64,000 nt of DNA from Owenia fusiformis (GCA_903813345.2 CAIIXF020000006.1:20281936-20345935), one strand, 5' to 3'; shown: positions 24,416-38,380, counted from the first letter of the stretch. Translations and numbers: made by a program. The notes: generated by a model not told the origin, from the sequence alone.

Positions 24416-27400
24416 ATGTATCTCTCTTTACTATATATTCATACAATAAGTAAAACTCTTAGAGGAATGAAGTAAATCGTCTAAACAAAGAAGAGTACAA
24501 TTATATTGTAGACATCAAAATATATAGAAATGCCAAGAATTTATTGAAATTGAAGTAGCACTGGGCCAGACATTTAACACATGGGCACCAATAGTAAATG
24601 TGCTAATGAAATATATTATCAATGTAATTTGATTAATCCATTAATCTGATAATCAAAATAAGAACGTCTGTGGCACTCTCTCCCTTACACTGATTATATT
24701 GTAGTTCTCCAGATGAAGCCTATCAATGTCAGATTTAGACCAATATTAGGAAACTAGTTTCCAGGCTAAATCAAAACATTACACTTTTTGAAATTCCATA
24801 AAAGATATTCCATAAAACTTTTTGGGCATATCTCAAGGAGGGGAGGGAAGGATTTCCCCGACATCAAACCTGAGCCCAACTGAAAGAAACGTCATTATAC
24901 ACTAGAGTAAAATTCATCGAGTGATATCTAAATGGGACAATAGCCGGAGGGCTCCTTCCAGAGACAATATACAGATTCAACAATAACAAACAAGGCAAAG
25001 AAACAATTTCTTTGGATAGGCAGGGTAAACAGACAAACAATCTTCGGATCAATACAATCGGTACGAGAACCAATACTAAAGCTTCACACTTGGTGCTAAA
25101 TCTTCCGTCCTATTAGGAATCTAATTATATTAAGAACTGGCTCTTTCAACATTTATTACTTTTGACCAGTCAATACTAAAAGAGCTTCTATGAAAATCGT
25201 CAAAGAAAACACTGAATATGTATCAATCTTTTCTATCTCGTCAGGTTCTCTATTATGAGCTTTAAAAGTTTGAATTTGGTGATTTTGTCTTGTGTGGCAC
25301 TGATGTCAACCACTGGATTTAAGGGAATCTGATGTTATTCTAAAATGGGATTGGGAATGAGTGGTCAACATAACAAGATAACAGCTAAATCAAAATGTAT
25401 ATCTCTAGGTATTTCAGGCACTAGTTACTAATGGCTATAATAGTGTAAATCATATAACAGAAATGTCCATGACAGTATGGGTAGGCATCCTTCAAGTAAG
25501 AATATATGAAACCATTACTGCTAAAAAGGAGAAAGATCAAAGAATGATACAATACAAGATCAAAGAATGATACAAAATATAGCAAGAAAGAAACGGTAAT
25601 AAGAAAAACAAACCCCAGTATCCCAAATCATGATTTAACACAAAATATCTGAATTTTGGACTTTATTTTTTTCAGCCAAATTTTCAAATTATGGGCCTTA
25701 AAGTTTCAAAAAAGATTTCCATACAAGTGCGGAACAATTTTTTCAAATTATGGGCCTTAACGTTTCAAAAAAGATTTCCATACAAGTGCGGAACAATTTT
25801 TTCAGACTTGGAACTTTGGCCCCCTTGTTAGTTTCCATATCAGCCCCTGCATTTAGACTAAGGGCTTCAGTGTGCCACTAGCCAATCAGTCCGATACTCA
25901 TCACATATTTCTGCCTTCAACTAGAATGATTTCTCATGATGCTAGCCAATGGCGATCCAAACTAGATGAAGAAACTGTATGTAGTCTGTAAAGCAATTAA
26001 GAAATCAATTACAGTCATATTACAAGAGCTCTTATTTCCATTCCCATAGAATTGCAATATAATATATCTGAACAGGTAGAATATTTAGAGATGAATATCA
26101 TAATATCTGACTGATAAATAGAACCACACTAGAAATGTATTTATATATGTTGCTTGTAGCATTCTTTTGAAAGCCTTGCAACGACTTCCGGGCAACGACT
26201 CAACAAGCCCCACATTAGCCAAGTTATGACATCCACATTAGCCAAATTATGACATACATCAACCTGAAATACTAATGGAGTTTCCTTGTATGCAAATCAG
26301 ATTTAGCACATTGTAAAATGTCACTAGGCGTAAGTAACAATTTTAACCTATTGGTTAATTGGTATCCCTTATTGTTCTAAAGTGACCTTCCCAAACAAAC
26401 ATAACAAACGCCAAGCAAACCAAACTAAAAGAAGCACCGAAGTATCCTTTACCTGTATCTATATAAAATCTCAAGTTATAATTAGACCACATGCTTTTAA
26501 CCTTTCACTCAATCATACAGCAACTAGTTCTGCTGATTGATAGTGGCCAAATGTACTTCTAACTGAAAGGATGCTTTAAAAAGCAAGAATAAATGTTGCT
26601 TTATATCAGGGCCGTAGCCAGGAAGAAAAATCGACAAGGCAAAAAATATTTCCAAACCTTGCCCTCCCTGTCTGATAATCCTTCATCAATGAAAAAATTG
26701 GTGATTTAAGATAAAAAAAATCTATAAAAGTTATATAATTAATTTATAACTCATCATTGCTAGAGGAATATTTCTCAAAGGATGTTAAAAAAGCAACGAG
26801 GCAACGTCTGCCTCATCCTGGCTTCACTGAATTTTTTTTCTGGGCTGGTACTATCAATAGTAGATATAAGTAGAAATGTATTAATCTTATTCCCTAAAAT
26901 ATACTTTTCTAATTTTGAAGTTGCAATGCATATAACATTTGTATATGAAAACTATTAGAAGTCTCATGTACATATCTATTTGTATGTATTTATATATAAT
27001 TGTATATACTCTTGTAAATTATCACTGGGCCGCTCGAATTCGTGAAAGACTAATTCTAAGATAGAGATACCAAAAATATATCAACTTTCAAATCAAATTA
27101 GGATTTCAGTGGGGATTTCAACTCAGCTAACCACTCTTTAACTGAATCTTTTAATGTTGAAAATGCCAATACAATCTTAGAAATATATAAACAATGGTAT
27201 TAACTCAGTTTACCCTGTCTGTCCTGGCAATTTTCAGGAAAATAAAGATATGAAAATATCGGAAACAGAGCTTTGATGTTCAATAGAAGATAATCCCTGG
27301 ATTATCTCACATCATAGTCTGGAAAGTGATAATCTTAAATCATGAGATAATGCAAGATAACAGTTATCAGATTTACTATAAGGATCAAACCATCCTCGAA

Positions 27401-29815
27401 AAGTAAGGGGGGTAGGTAGGGGATATGCTGAGGATGCCTTTCTAGATGAGTGGAAATATGATGTAAATTTGGCTTGATTGCTTCTCCTTTAGGACACAAT
27501 GGGATGATATGATACACCCATATGTTTATGTTGCAGTATTGGTCCAAAATAACTAACAATATACATGAGCACTATTAAAATAATCTATCTGCTATATACT
27601 CATACAATATTAGTAGAATATCTTTTATTGACTCTAATTATGTCAGTCTCTCCGACATATGGTCACTATAAAATATTCATATAAAAAACAGTGTTTAAAA
27701 AGAACATAGACTTAAACTTATATGACCCCCGCCCCATCCCCCATTTCTGTATACTTCTCCAACCAGAAAAATGTGGGGTGGGAGTATGCATGGGCTTAAT
27801 ATTGCATGACTAAATAAACATGAACAACTCATACAACCAATTAAAACATCATGAGAGTTCCACCACGATATGTAGCGTAAATATTGAAAACTCGCCAAGA
27901 AGTTTTCCCAAGCCAACAACCACTTGATAACCTCACATACCTATGAAAGTCAAGGTAACATTAAGGTTATCACATATACACCTTTAAGTACATGATGTCA
28001 CACTGTTTATAATAACACTTAAGGGTGTGTTTCCCATTGGGATATATTTGATGACAACGAGGCATTAATGTATCATCACCTCTGATATATTAATCCATGG
28101 AGCCCATTTTAATTTTCTATTTCCGAAAGAACATCAGATGTTCAAAGAATACAAATGAGACATGGCAAGAATATGTTACTTGTCTCAAGGAAACAGTTAT
28201 CAGTACTCTTTTGAGAGTAAAAATCTAAATGAATTCCAGGCATACAGACCCAGTATAGGGGCTTGATGCAAGACTACAACGGTATAACCATGCAAAAGAG
28301 GTCAATGATATGACTTACTTATAAAAAACAATCAAAACTTTGTAATTTTCATGTTCGCTGTCGTGAAAACTTTACAATAGAGAAGCGAAATCAAAGTTTT
28401 GAAACGTCATAATACAGATAATTTACAAAATGGTATAATTGTTAATCATGCACAGGTGTCAATGCCTCTCAAGGTCTCACCTTTGAACTCTTGAAAAAAG
28501 GAAATTCAGATTTGATGATTTGTAGCATGGTACTGGGTAAATATAAACAAAATATACGTCAAGTAGAAATAGTGTACTCACTCGCATTTAGCAGGCAACT
28601 GACGGCATGACATATCCGTAGCAATATGGAGCAGGCACTAGCGCCCAAAATTATATCATATACCAAACGTAACATCTTGTAAAAATATAATATATCCAAA
28701 CAGCAACTAAAAGCAAACTATTCCTTTAGAGTACGTTAATCAGCTGGTATCGTGCTTACAGATTATTGCAGCCATATTGATCTGGTTTCAGTATGTGAAA
28801 TACAAAGCTGTATTCCATTTCTATAATGAGGGGTGTTAGCATGGGGAATCTCCGTATGGGGGAGTCCATTTATATGTATCAACTCAAAATCCCCTTTGAC
28901 CATACAGTCATTTATTATCCTCAGCAGGGTTTCATTTGGTATTTTAGAGGATTATATTTAAGCACTAAAGATATCCTGCAAAAATAGATGATTTCTGAGT
29001 TTCTTTTAGCCCGTTGTTTTGTTTTCTATTTGAGTTATACATATGAAGGTTACAATATATTGGTAACAGACTCGGAGAGCAAATTATATCTCTAAATGTG
29101 ACACATCTATTTATAAATTCTACCTTGTTAATTAGCATGCATTGAAGATGCTAAAGGCAAGAAAGCTGACACATTAAATGTCTCTTACAATGACTCACAA
29201 CATACTACTTTCTGAATGAACTAGACAGAATTCTCATTTCTGGACAATTTGCACGTGCCTTTTAAAGTTATAAGTTGCTTATTCTCTTATTAAATACCAA
29301 AAAATCATGATGGTTATGACAATTCTTTTTTATTCTCAAAATCCACAAATTGAAAGGGAATCATACATATAAATTGCTTAGAAATGCCATCATACTCCTT
29401 AATACAGTCAATTGCTGAACGGTTGCCACGGTCCTGGTCATCATCAAGAATCGTCAATTATTCTTGATATTAAACTGCTTGATCTTTGATGAATATTATT
29501 ATGTCTTATTTAATGTTTTCTTCAAGAAAAATAGAACAGACCTTTATGTAATGATGAATGTACGGGTGGTAAGTGACCCCCCTCTCGAATATTCTCTATA
29601 CAAAATACAATATCTTGTAATATAGGCTACAGAATATAAGAGTGAGGGGTGACTTACTCCCCATGGATGAAAGCCACCGTGATTCTTAATGGTGAATCTG
29701 AACTTTTGTCCCTTTCAGTATATTTATGGAGTTGACATGTCACAATATTACAAATATTTATTAAGAACATCCCCAGTTAATTTATTCATTGGATGTGATG
29801 TAATAAAGTTTTTAA
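24416..29815. other. Presumed intron with two local duplications
   Basis: A 59-bp tandem pair lies at 25681-25803 and a 27-bp pair (CACATTAGCCAAGTTATGACAT) at about 26210-26262. A CAGGGCCGTAGCCAGGAAG repeat end lies at about 26608. I see no gene. Confidence 0.45.
25681..25803. repeat. Tandem duplication of 59 bp
   Basis: AATTATGGGCCTTAAAGTTTC, followed by CCATACAAGTGCGGAAC, is repeated with an exact 59-bp offset (GGGCC at 25693 and 25752). Only one substitution is evident, so the event is recent. Confidence 0.93.
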
Positions 29816-29824
29816 TATAGGCCT

Positions 29825-30056
29825 AAGAGGAAAGAAAACCCAATGATTCAATTTATGACATACGATTTCCTCCTTCGCGCATCTCCTTTCCCGGAAGTAC
29901 TTACCCTCCATCTTGGTTTTCAAAGTTTTCAAATTGACCTAATTTTAAACCAATCAACGATCGACTCACTAAACCAATCAGCGACGATGTCTTCTCAATA
30001 CAGATTTATATTATAAGCGTATGTCATCTTTGAACCCTGGGGTTACTCCCCCTCTT
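29825..30056 (-). mobile_element. Family B 232-bp non-autonomous element, copy 1
   Basis: The element has AAGAGG-type ends and inverted CCCTC-rich termini. The 9-bp flanks TATAGGCCT (29816-29824) and TATAGACCT (30057-30065) differ at one base. Relative to the copies at 38615 and 44151 it is reverse-oriented. Two CCAAT boxes (AACCAATCA) and CCCGGAAGTACTTACC are visible. It has no coding capacity. Confidence 0.88.
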
Positions 30057-30084
30057 TATAGACCTTAAGTGGAACTCAAAAAAT

Positions 30085-30362
30085 ATAATTCATCAAAACT
30101 AACTTATTAAGTGGAGCTCATCAATTGTAATTTATTAAGTATAAATCATTAAATAGAATTCATTAAGCGTGAATGATGAATTATTGTAACTCATTTAGTG
30201 TAACTCATCAGGTATAACTGATTGTATGTAACTCATTGTTTGTAACTTATCACATGTTACTCATTGTATTATATGTAACTTATCAAATGCAACTTATCAA
30301 TTGTAACTCAGTGTTTGTAACTCATTGTTGGTTACTCATTGTTTGTAACTAATCAAGTATAT
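30085..30362. repeat. Degenerate minisatellite of TGTAACTCATTG-like units
   Basis: Units of roughly 14-15 bp, such as TGTAACTCATTGTT and TGTAACTTATCA, recur many times with variable spacing. The array is degraded and shows no coding potential. Confidence 0.8.
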
Positions 30363-32609
30363 TATAAGGTTTGTCAACCTGTAGAAAAGCTATAGTAACA
30401 ATTAAATGCAACCAATCAACATGAAATGGAGTCAACTAGCGCTTACTTGAACAATAGCCACTGATTGATACCATTCTCTTCTATATGCTTTATTTCATGG
30501 ATATAAACTTATCATCAAACCACTGAAAAGGAGGTAACATAACAAATGGCATAGAAACAATAAAATATTATCTTATAGCTGTTTTATTGCCTATTGTCTG
30601 AGAAGAAACTCATTTCATAGCTATTAATAAGCTATCATGAGTGAATGTAAAAATTGGAGAACATAATAAACTTTTTTGTTCAGTTTATTAAGTATTGAAT
30701 TATCTGTCATTTAGGTCTCGACTTCTAATAAACTGTAAAAAAAAATTATAAAAGAAAATCAATTGTAAAAACAGAATAGATAATATCCTATCATGTTTTT
30801 CTTTAATTGTACAAATAAAAATAGTGCTTTGTGGCGTCATCGAAATACCATATTCCAGTTTTTCTGTAGAAATTAATAATTGTATTCAAAACAGCATGTC
30901 AAGACGCCTTTCAGAATATCTGAACTGGGGCAATGAAAGGTGGAAATGGGGCATTAAAGAAGCGTCTTGATTGGTCTGGATTAAAAGATTTTGGATTGGT
31001 CACTAATATTGTATATCGATAACATAGTTTTGAAAGGAAATAAAGAAACTGACAATTAGGTTACCACATGAGTAATCCAAAAGGACAGAGTTATGACAAA
31101 GAGTCTCTTTGGGCCTTTTTTATGTTAATGACATCCTGTTACCCTTTTGAAGAAAGAATAATTCACTCACACTCTTAACTACACAGACAAGCCAAGTTTG
31201 AGACAGATATAACAATACTAGTATGTCACTCCTTGCGGTGGCGACAGGATAATTGGTCATAATATAAGTCAGAGGGTATAATACTAACTGATGAGCTCAA
31301 ACCTCAGGGTAGCATACTCTATATGTGGAGCTTTATTCTTAATAATAACAACTGTTGACCTCTACAGAGGTAGACAGGTAAAATTGTATATCTTAACTGT
31401 AAACCACTGTAAATCTAATATATAACCAGGTCAAAAATGTGAGTGAATGTCTACCTGTAACTGACCAATCAACCTGGACAATCTATATAACAAATAACAA
31501 ACATTTAACCTCTTGACTACTTGGAGTGACAAAATTATTGTCACCTCAGAAATGACCTTGAAGCCCAGAGTAACGACGAAATTATTCACTAGAATAGCTC
31601 TTATTTGAACAATTTTCATCCAATTTACACAAAAATTGTTTTAATATGTGTAGAAATGATCTCTGCCATCTAATTTCACTTAGTCGAGCATCTAAAATTG
31701 TATAGGTAATGTAAGATGTCAAAAGGTGGAAAAATGAAAAATTCTTAGGTTTCAACAGATTTTAGAGCCTGGAATTCAAGAGGTTAATATCAATTGCTTC
31801 GGACTGAACAGTTACAGTAACCTTGAAAATTGTATTGCAGTAGATGCAGTGCAATTGCTTCTAAAAATAATAAAAAGCTCTTTTTCTTTGATACTTGTAT
31901 TTATCTCAGACTCTTGCAAAGTAAATGTTCCTTTAGCTATTCTTTCCATTGGTCATCTCAATACCACTTAAGTCAAACATTATGTAGTTTGACCACATTT
32001 TACTCATTTTGACAGTTTTTTAGCAATCTAAAAATTTGAGCATAAAATTAAGAAAAACTAATTTCATTAAACGGACTGTTTAACTGTAGGGGCTTCAGCT
32101 ATCTAAGAATATTTTGAAACCTCAGACATGTGCTCGAAGGCTAATTACTTAAATGTGATGTCATAGCCGTAACAACTGGCATTTAAATATTCTCATCAGC
32201 TGGTAAGAAAATAGCCGGCAGGTAAATAAAGTGAAAAGTACTTTTAACTGTTTTCTATTCTTGAGTGCATACTAAACTCACATTTAAGTATTATTTTAAG
32301 TTTTATTATTTACAGGTCTAGTCTGCCCCGGATTAACACAGGTTAATCCTAAGTAGTATCTATCTTGCACTTCTTAAGCATTCCTTGTAAATTGTTTTCT
32401 TAAAATAATAGGATCGAAATATTTATGGTAACAACGATGAATTTTATATATTATTTTTTTCTTGAAAAATAGGCAGCTTCAAACAGCTCAAAGCGAGGTC
32501 CCACTTCTGGAAAATATAAGTTCACCTCTACATGCATTTTCATTGGGGTCGAGATTCATTATCGGCTAATTTGACCTGGTAAGATAATGTGCCCTGACAA
32601 ATCAAATGA
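30363..32609. other. Presumed intron with a family H fragment
   Basis: A family H arm fragment lies at 31347-31405 (ACTGTTGACCTCTACAGAGG, then AACTGTAAACC). I see no other gene or repeat I can support. Confidence 0.45.
31347..31405. repeat. Family H arm fragment
   Basis: The order GTTGACCTCT, AGAGGT, AAAATTGTATA and CTGTAAACC matches the reverse complement of the right arms at 24030-24093. Confidence 0.6.
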
Positions 32610-34480
32610 ATTACTGACCATAATGCTGATAATCATAAACTTAAGCACATAATTAAATACTCAAAACGTACACATTATCAAAATAAGTTTGCCGAAGTAA
32701 GTGGTAACATTAAAAAGTCTTGGTCTATCATTAATGAACTACTTGGAAAAAACAAAAAAGCTGCATTGCCATCTAAATTCACTATAAATGGAAAGGAAAC
32801 AACAGATCATGAAATCATTTCCAATGGATTTAATAATTTTTTTACCAATATTGGTAAAAATCTAGCCAAGGAGATTCCAAAATCCAAAAAATGCTTTAAT
32901 GAATACCTAGCAAGAGCTCAAAAAGTTCAATCATCTATTTATCTCAAAAAGACCTCAAAAACTGAGCTTGAATTAGAAATGTGTCTTCTAAAATCTTCCT
33001 CGCCTGGACCTGATGGGATTCTACCATCACTTATTAAGTCTGCAAGACAGTTTTTAATTGATCCACTCTTGTATATATTTAACTTATCTTTTAAATCTGG
33101 TATTTTCCCAGACGCCCTAAAATTGGCCAAAGTAACACCTGTATTTAAAAAAGGTGTCACTACAAATCCTTCGAACTATAGACCAATTTCAGTTTTATCT
33201 GTATTTTCTAAATTGTTAGAAAAGCTCATGCACGCCAAACTCACTGGTTTTTTAGAACGTTTTGAAATTATTTTTACTTATCAATTTGGATTTCTGAAAT
33301 TCAACTCTACCTACATGGCCATTTTATATTTCATTGAACAAATTCGAAAATCAACTGATTTGGGGAAAACGAGCATTGGCATAACATTAGATTTTTCCAA
33401 GGCCTTTGACACAATAAATCATGACATTTTGATACAAAAACTTGAATATTATGGCATCAGAGGAATAGCTAAGTCCTGGTTTGAAAGTTATTTAAAAGAC
33501 CGCAAACAATATGTCACCATTAACAATTATGAATCTAAACAATCATCTCTAAATTGTGGTGTTCCGCAGGGCTCGGTACTTGGACCACTATTATTTATTC
33601 TTTACATAAATGATCTGCCTTTTGTTGCCCCTAATCTAAAATTTATTATGTTTGCTGATGACACCAATCTTCTTGATAGTGATTATGATTTAAATGAACT
33701 TATGACTAGAACTAATGCAAACTTGAATTCAATAGATGACTGGATAAAAGCAAACAAACTTTCACTTAATATTGGCAAAACCAATGCTATTCTATTTGGA
33801 CCCCAAAAAAATCAAACAAATCTGAATCTTAAAATACGCAATGAGAACATAAATTTCCGGGAAAAAATTGACTTTCTTGGAATTATTATTGATAAAAACT
33901 TGAAATTTAAAGAGCACATAAAATCTGTTGAAACAAAGATTTCTCGCGTCATTGGTTCTCTTTATCACATTAAACATCTACTTCAAATAGACAGTTTCAA
34001 AACAATTTACTACTCATTGATACACTCTCAATTAAATTATTGCAACATAATCTGGGGTAACACATTTAAATCATTTTATGATCGTCTACATAAACTGCAG
34101 AAACAATTCTTAAGGCTAGCTTTAAATAAGGATAGACTTTCTCACTCCGCTCCCCTATTTAAAGATCTTAGAATATTAAATATTTTTGATGTCAACAGAT
34201 ATTGTACTGGTCAGTACAGTCTCTCTTAATCATGTACAAAATCTTTAATAAGCACCCCAGTCTTCCAAAAAATCTATTTCAAGACTTGTTTGATATCAAC
34301 ATTAATATTCATCATCATTACACAAGACAATTGCATTATTTTCATATCCCTAAATGCTCTAAACTTTCCCTTCGCTATCTGGGTCCTAATCTTTGGAATG
34401 CTCTACCACATGATATTAAAAAATGCTCCACTCTAAATATTTTCAAATCTTCATATAAAAAACTACTCATCTATCGATAA
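32610..34480 (+). pseudogene. LINE reverse transcriptase, truncated and frameshifted
   Basis: The reading frame is open from 32610 to the stop at 34227, without a proper start codon. Counting residues from 32766, it shows GPDGI (81-85), NYRPIS (137-142), LDFSKAFDT (209-217), GVPQGSVLGP (265-274) and the catalytic FADD (297-300). The three catalytic aspartates are therefore intact. Near 34205-34225 a frame change separates this from a C-terminal piece (34202-34480) containing MYKIFNKH, YTRQ and LGPNLWNALP, the usual end of CR1/L2/Jockey-type proteins. The endonuclease is missing. The family link rests on these motifs; the exact clade is not resolved. Confidence 0.9.
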
Positions 34481-34741
34481 TGTATAATACCAATATCATA
34501 CTATACTGTTGATTTTATACTGGTACCTGATTTTTGTAACATTTTTACATTGTACATCCTTAGATTAATTGTTAATACCATTTTTATATACCTACATGTA
34601 ACATAATATAAGTGTTTTCTTTTATATGTAGTCTAGTTGTCATTTTAATGATTTCTGTTATACCCACTAGGGTGTCTAGCGGCTTGTTTTTATAGTGTAT
34701 ATTATATAAGAATTATGAAATAAATAAATTGAATTGAATTG
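32610..34741 (+). mobile_element. 5'-truncated CR1/L2/Jockey-type LINE
   Basis: The element contains the connecting segment, reverse transcriptase domain and C-terminal region of a non-LTR retrotransposon. It lacks the endonuclease and everything upstream. Coding similarity starts just after a stop at 32607. The 3' end carries the AT-rich tail AAATAAATAAATTGAATTGA, a short tandem repeat tail of the kind used by CR1/L2-like elements instead of poly(A). No target duplication is recognisable because the 5' edge is unclear and the 3' edge abuts a C run. It is a dead copy. Confidence 0.9.
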
Positions 34742-36348
34742 ACCCCCCCCCCTCCTTCATATATCTCTCTTAAGACATGAGAGGTCCGATATAGGTATAT
34801 TATGTATATTCATCAAAATAATAAGATTTATAGAAACTTATCTGAAAATGTAAATATCAGGTCAGTAATCCAGGGGTCAGTGATATGAAATAGACACAAT
34901 ATTATTTACTACGTAGCGTTTCCACAGACAAACCTAATTTATAGTAATAAGTGATTATTAAAGGACTACATTTTGCTTATATAGACAGAAATAATGGAAC
35001 AGTGACAGGAGATGAAATTAATGAAATGTTTAAAACATGATATGAAACCACAAATTCTCCTATGAATAAAACTGAAATTAAGACTGAAGTATAGCCATAT
35101 GTTCAAGAAAACGGGTTTAAGGATTTAAGTCCTGGAGTCAGCGCAATGTGGAATAACCATTCCTTGGAGGTGTTCCTCTGATGACGAGTAAAGCATATGA
35201 AAAAAGATATTAGGGGGGCTAAGAAGGCATCCTCCTAAGGATTGATTTTGGAGCCCTACGTATGGAGGATGCCAAGAAGGCCTTTCCTCTGATTTTATTA
35301 TAGTTTGCATTTCATATGTAAGAGATAAACTAAACGTCATCTGATAACAAGATAATCTAGTGAAAATGACACTAGAAAAATACGAAGGCCATAGAATGAA
35401 AAAATGTTTCTATTATAATCCTATGAAATGATAAATTAAAAACAAGTCGAATGATTTTTACAGCTCCAAATAACATCTTCAGATAATACACAGTAGTGCC
35501 ATCTATTGAACTCATCTCAATAAAAATTCATAACACAAGAAGGTGAACTGTAACTTTCTGCAATACATCAATCATTTTGAAGACTTACAATTCAAATACT
35601 AATCACTGGCAGATCCAGAAGTTAACAGGGGCGGGGGGGGGGCAAATTTAGAGTAATGAAAACATCAGTTGAGCTATTTTTTTTAATTCAAGGACCCATA
35701 TTTTGCTAATTTGGCCTAAAAATCAGATTATGCCTAAAAATGCCAATTTTTTGACGTCCTACAAAATTAGCTGGCCCCTAAAAAATTTTTCTGGGCCCAC
35801 AAAGGGGGGTGGTGCCCCCCCCAGTGCTAATAACAGAATAATAAAATCAATTTTTACAATCATTTTACCAAAAAGCAAACATGATTTAATGTTCTCTCTA
35901 GGATGTTTTCCTTGAATGAGCGCAAAACTCTCCAATCTCTCTCATCCAATCTCTCTCATCAGTGCAGAATCAGTAGATTTTCCCTTGGGTGCAAACACAT
36001 TTATAATGTTGGAGAGATCATCATTTCTTTACATAATTAGATGATTATTTTCCTCATTCATGCACCAATGGTCCTAAGGCAGTCTTTCATCGGGACAAAC
36101 AGGGGAGGGGATGCCAGAAATTTGATGCATGATTATATAAAATAAAAGTGTAACAAGTGTAATAAAAAATATGCTGATTATTCTAAATTGTTATATACGA
36201 ATTCAACTGGGGGATATTATCATTTAAAATATGTTTACAAATAAGTCATCACTATTAAGAGCTAATTTTGGCATAATTTCAAGGATTCTACTTCAAAATA
36301 TTTGCTCCTGTGTTGATAACAAAATACATGTCACTGAGTGTTTATACA
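34742..36348. other. Non-coding stretch with degraded repeats
   Basis: At 35605-35830 a repeat fragment starts ATCACTGGCAGATCCAGAAG, has a G run, and contains GGCCCCTAAAAAATTTTTCTG. Related fragments occur near 22372 and 61550. An inverted pair (AAGAAGGCATCCTCC, GGAGGATGCCAAGAAGG) lies at about 35222-35282. I see no gene. Confidence 0.5.
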
Positions 36349-36908
36349 ACCCCCCTATCACACCAAACTAGTTCTTACCCGTTCTTGCCAGTCTTACGAA
36401 AACGTCATAAAACGGGCTCAATCTGGCTGTGGTCGGGAAATATGTCTAAAATAATTAGCTACTTCATTCATAAACAGTCTTCAATACGTCCATCTCATTT
36501 GCAGTTCGTTCAGGTCGCACCACGTCGGTGTGCAACGTCGTATAATGCGTCCATTAGTCTAGAAGGTCATCATGACCTGATTACAGAACGGTATGGTCGC
36601 CATTGAATTTTGAATCGATTCAAAATTCTAAATCATATTCCCCGTCCGGGAAAGCCCATGAAGTTCGTAAACAGACAGTAGAACATTGTAGCTACGTTCA
36701 TTCCGTTCGCACACAGTTTAAACCAGTTTTGAAGAACTTAGTGGCAACTTGCTTGGTGTCAATCTAGAGGCCCTACCTGTTCGAGTACGTTCTATGAAGT
36801 TTGTAAATAGACCCCAACCAGTTCTAAGTACGTCCAGTCCATTCGTACACAGTTGAAGCCCGTTTTCGAGAATGTAGTGAGAACTAGTTTGGAGTGATAG
36901 TAGGGTTA
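36349..36908. mobile_element. Inverted-repeat element M
   Basis: The left end has CTATCACACCAAACTAGTTC and the right end GAACTAGTTTGGAGTGATAG, inverted with one substitution. The interior has diverged direct copies of a CCAGTTC...GTACACAGTT motif. Its GC content is higher than that of the neighbours. Open frames at 36310-36606 and 36718-36918 run over it but show no domain. Target duplication is not evident. Confidence 0.65.
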
Positions 36909-37765
36909 GCACATTCATAATGGAGTAGAACCTGGCTGTTCAGGTTCTACTATATAATGAGCTTTTTTCTTATGATCCAAAAATGAAAGAGACAAAGTGA
37001 GACCACCTAAAATTCTTAACAATGCATTAATATGTAAAATGTCACCACCTGCCATTTGTTACAGATACCAAGATCCGAATGCCAACCACCAGACACCGAA
37101 TGCCGAACACCATGTATAAAAAAGTTTGAGAGTATAACAATATGTCACCACTTGTGATAGATTGGATTTGGGATGACTTGGGAGAAGATAACTAATTTGT
37201 AAGGGTTTATACCAAGATAAATTATATTTTGATTACCTGGGGATGTTAGTATTATAATAATTACTCCATACTGAATTTCCAGTGTGATTTTCATTATTTT
37301 CATCTTGGAAATCAAAGATGTTTAGGCTTAATATAGTAACATTTTAATAACATGCTGATGTGACATTGTTCTAGTTTTTATATAAGCAGTCATCTTCTTA
37401 ATGAAAAGCCATGGGTATTGCTTATGATTTTTAAATGGCTGTGCAGATGTGTGTGTCTACAATTAATTGTCAAGAGGGGGCCAAGATCTTACAGATAAAT
37501 AGGTCATAGGGATTATATTTCTGGACCCTTTTCAACAGAACCTTAAAGCCTAAAAGATCAATAAGTAATTCCCGGCCTCTTCCTCCGAATTCATATCATA
37601 CTCCAACACCTTGAATATGACTAAATGTTCATTTTCCATCTCTACAACTTAAAACTTTTGGATATACGAATATTTAATAATATGATTTAATTAAAAACAT
37701 CATATTGTTAATACCTATAATTCCTAACATGAATGTTACATTTTAGATTATACATTCATACATAG
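36909..37765. other. Stretch holding dispersed repeat I, otherwise nothing seen
   Basis: Repeat I occupies 37024-37160. The remainder to 37765 is AT-rich sequence without recognisable content. Confidence 0.45.
37024..37160. repeat. Dispersed repeat I, copy 3
   Basis: GCATTAATATGTAAAATGTC, ACCACCTGCCATTTGTTACAG and AACAATATGTCACCACTTG are shared with the copies at 13251 and 20690. A short CCGAATGCC-type tandem lies in the middle. Confidence 0.72.
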
Positions 37766-38380
37766 TTAAAGGAATATTCCTTGCCAAACCATCTCTCTCC
37801 TCATATGGTAGCTATAACCATATATATGCTTGCCATGTTTAGCAAAACACGCAAAAATGTTTTGATATGGTCAAATTTGATCACTTAGAAATGCGATGCT
37901 CAATTCCAGTAAGCTGCCATTTTTTTAAATTTCACACAGGAAGTGATGTCATCGACTCTCAACTTTGCATATAGCATTAGGTGAGGAGCTATTAAGAATT
38001 ACAAAACCAGCTAAATATTCTTTTTCAACTTTGTATCTTATCTAATCCTTCTGAAAATCTCTTCTTTTATTCTAAGTTGACAAGCCCTGAAAATATTTTT
38101 GCACAGAAAGTAATGATCACTTGTCTAGAAGTGATTTTGCGCTACTTTCCTATACTGTTATGGGCAAGGTTATAGAAGTTGAGAGTTGATGACATCACTT
38201 CCTGCAAGAAATCTTAAAGATGGCAGCTCACTGGAAATAAGCACTAGATTTTTAAATGATCAATATTGACCATATTAAAATATTTTATATTTAAAATGTT
38301 TTGCTAAATATGGAAACTATATATATGATTATAGCTACCATATCAAGAGAGAAAGGGTCTGGCAAGGAATATTCCTTTAA
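37766..38380. mobile_element. Family F foldback element flanked by TTAA
   Basis: The ends are TTAA followed by AGGAATATTCCTTGCC on the left and the mirror GGCAAGGAATATTCCT then TTAA on the right. The arms extend about 200 bp inward with similar blocks, such as ATGGTAGCTATAACCATATA, GAAGTGATGTCATCGACTCT and AGCTGCCAT. No transposase is present. A TTAA target site is the signature of piggyBac-type (and Kolobok-type) elements, so a piggyBac-like non-autonomous element is the leading guess. Confidence 0.83.

Noticed and set aside
36310-36918. Open frames of 98 and 66 codons
   Set aside because: They lie inside or across inverted-repeat element M and share no known motif.
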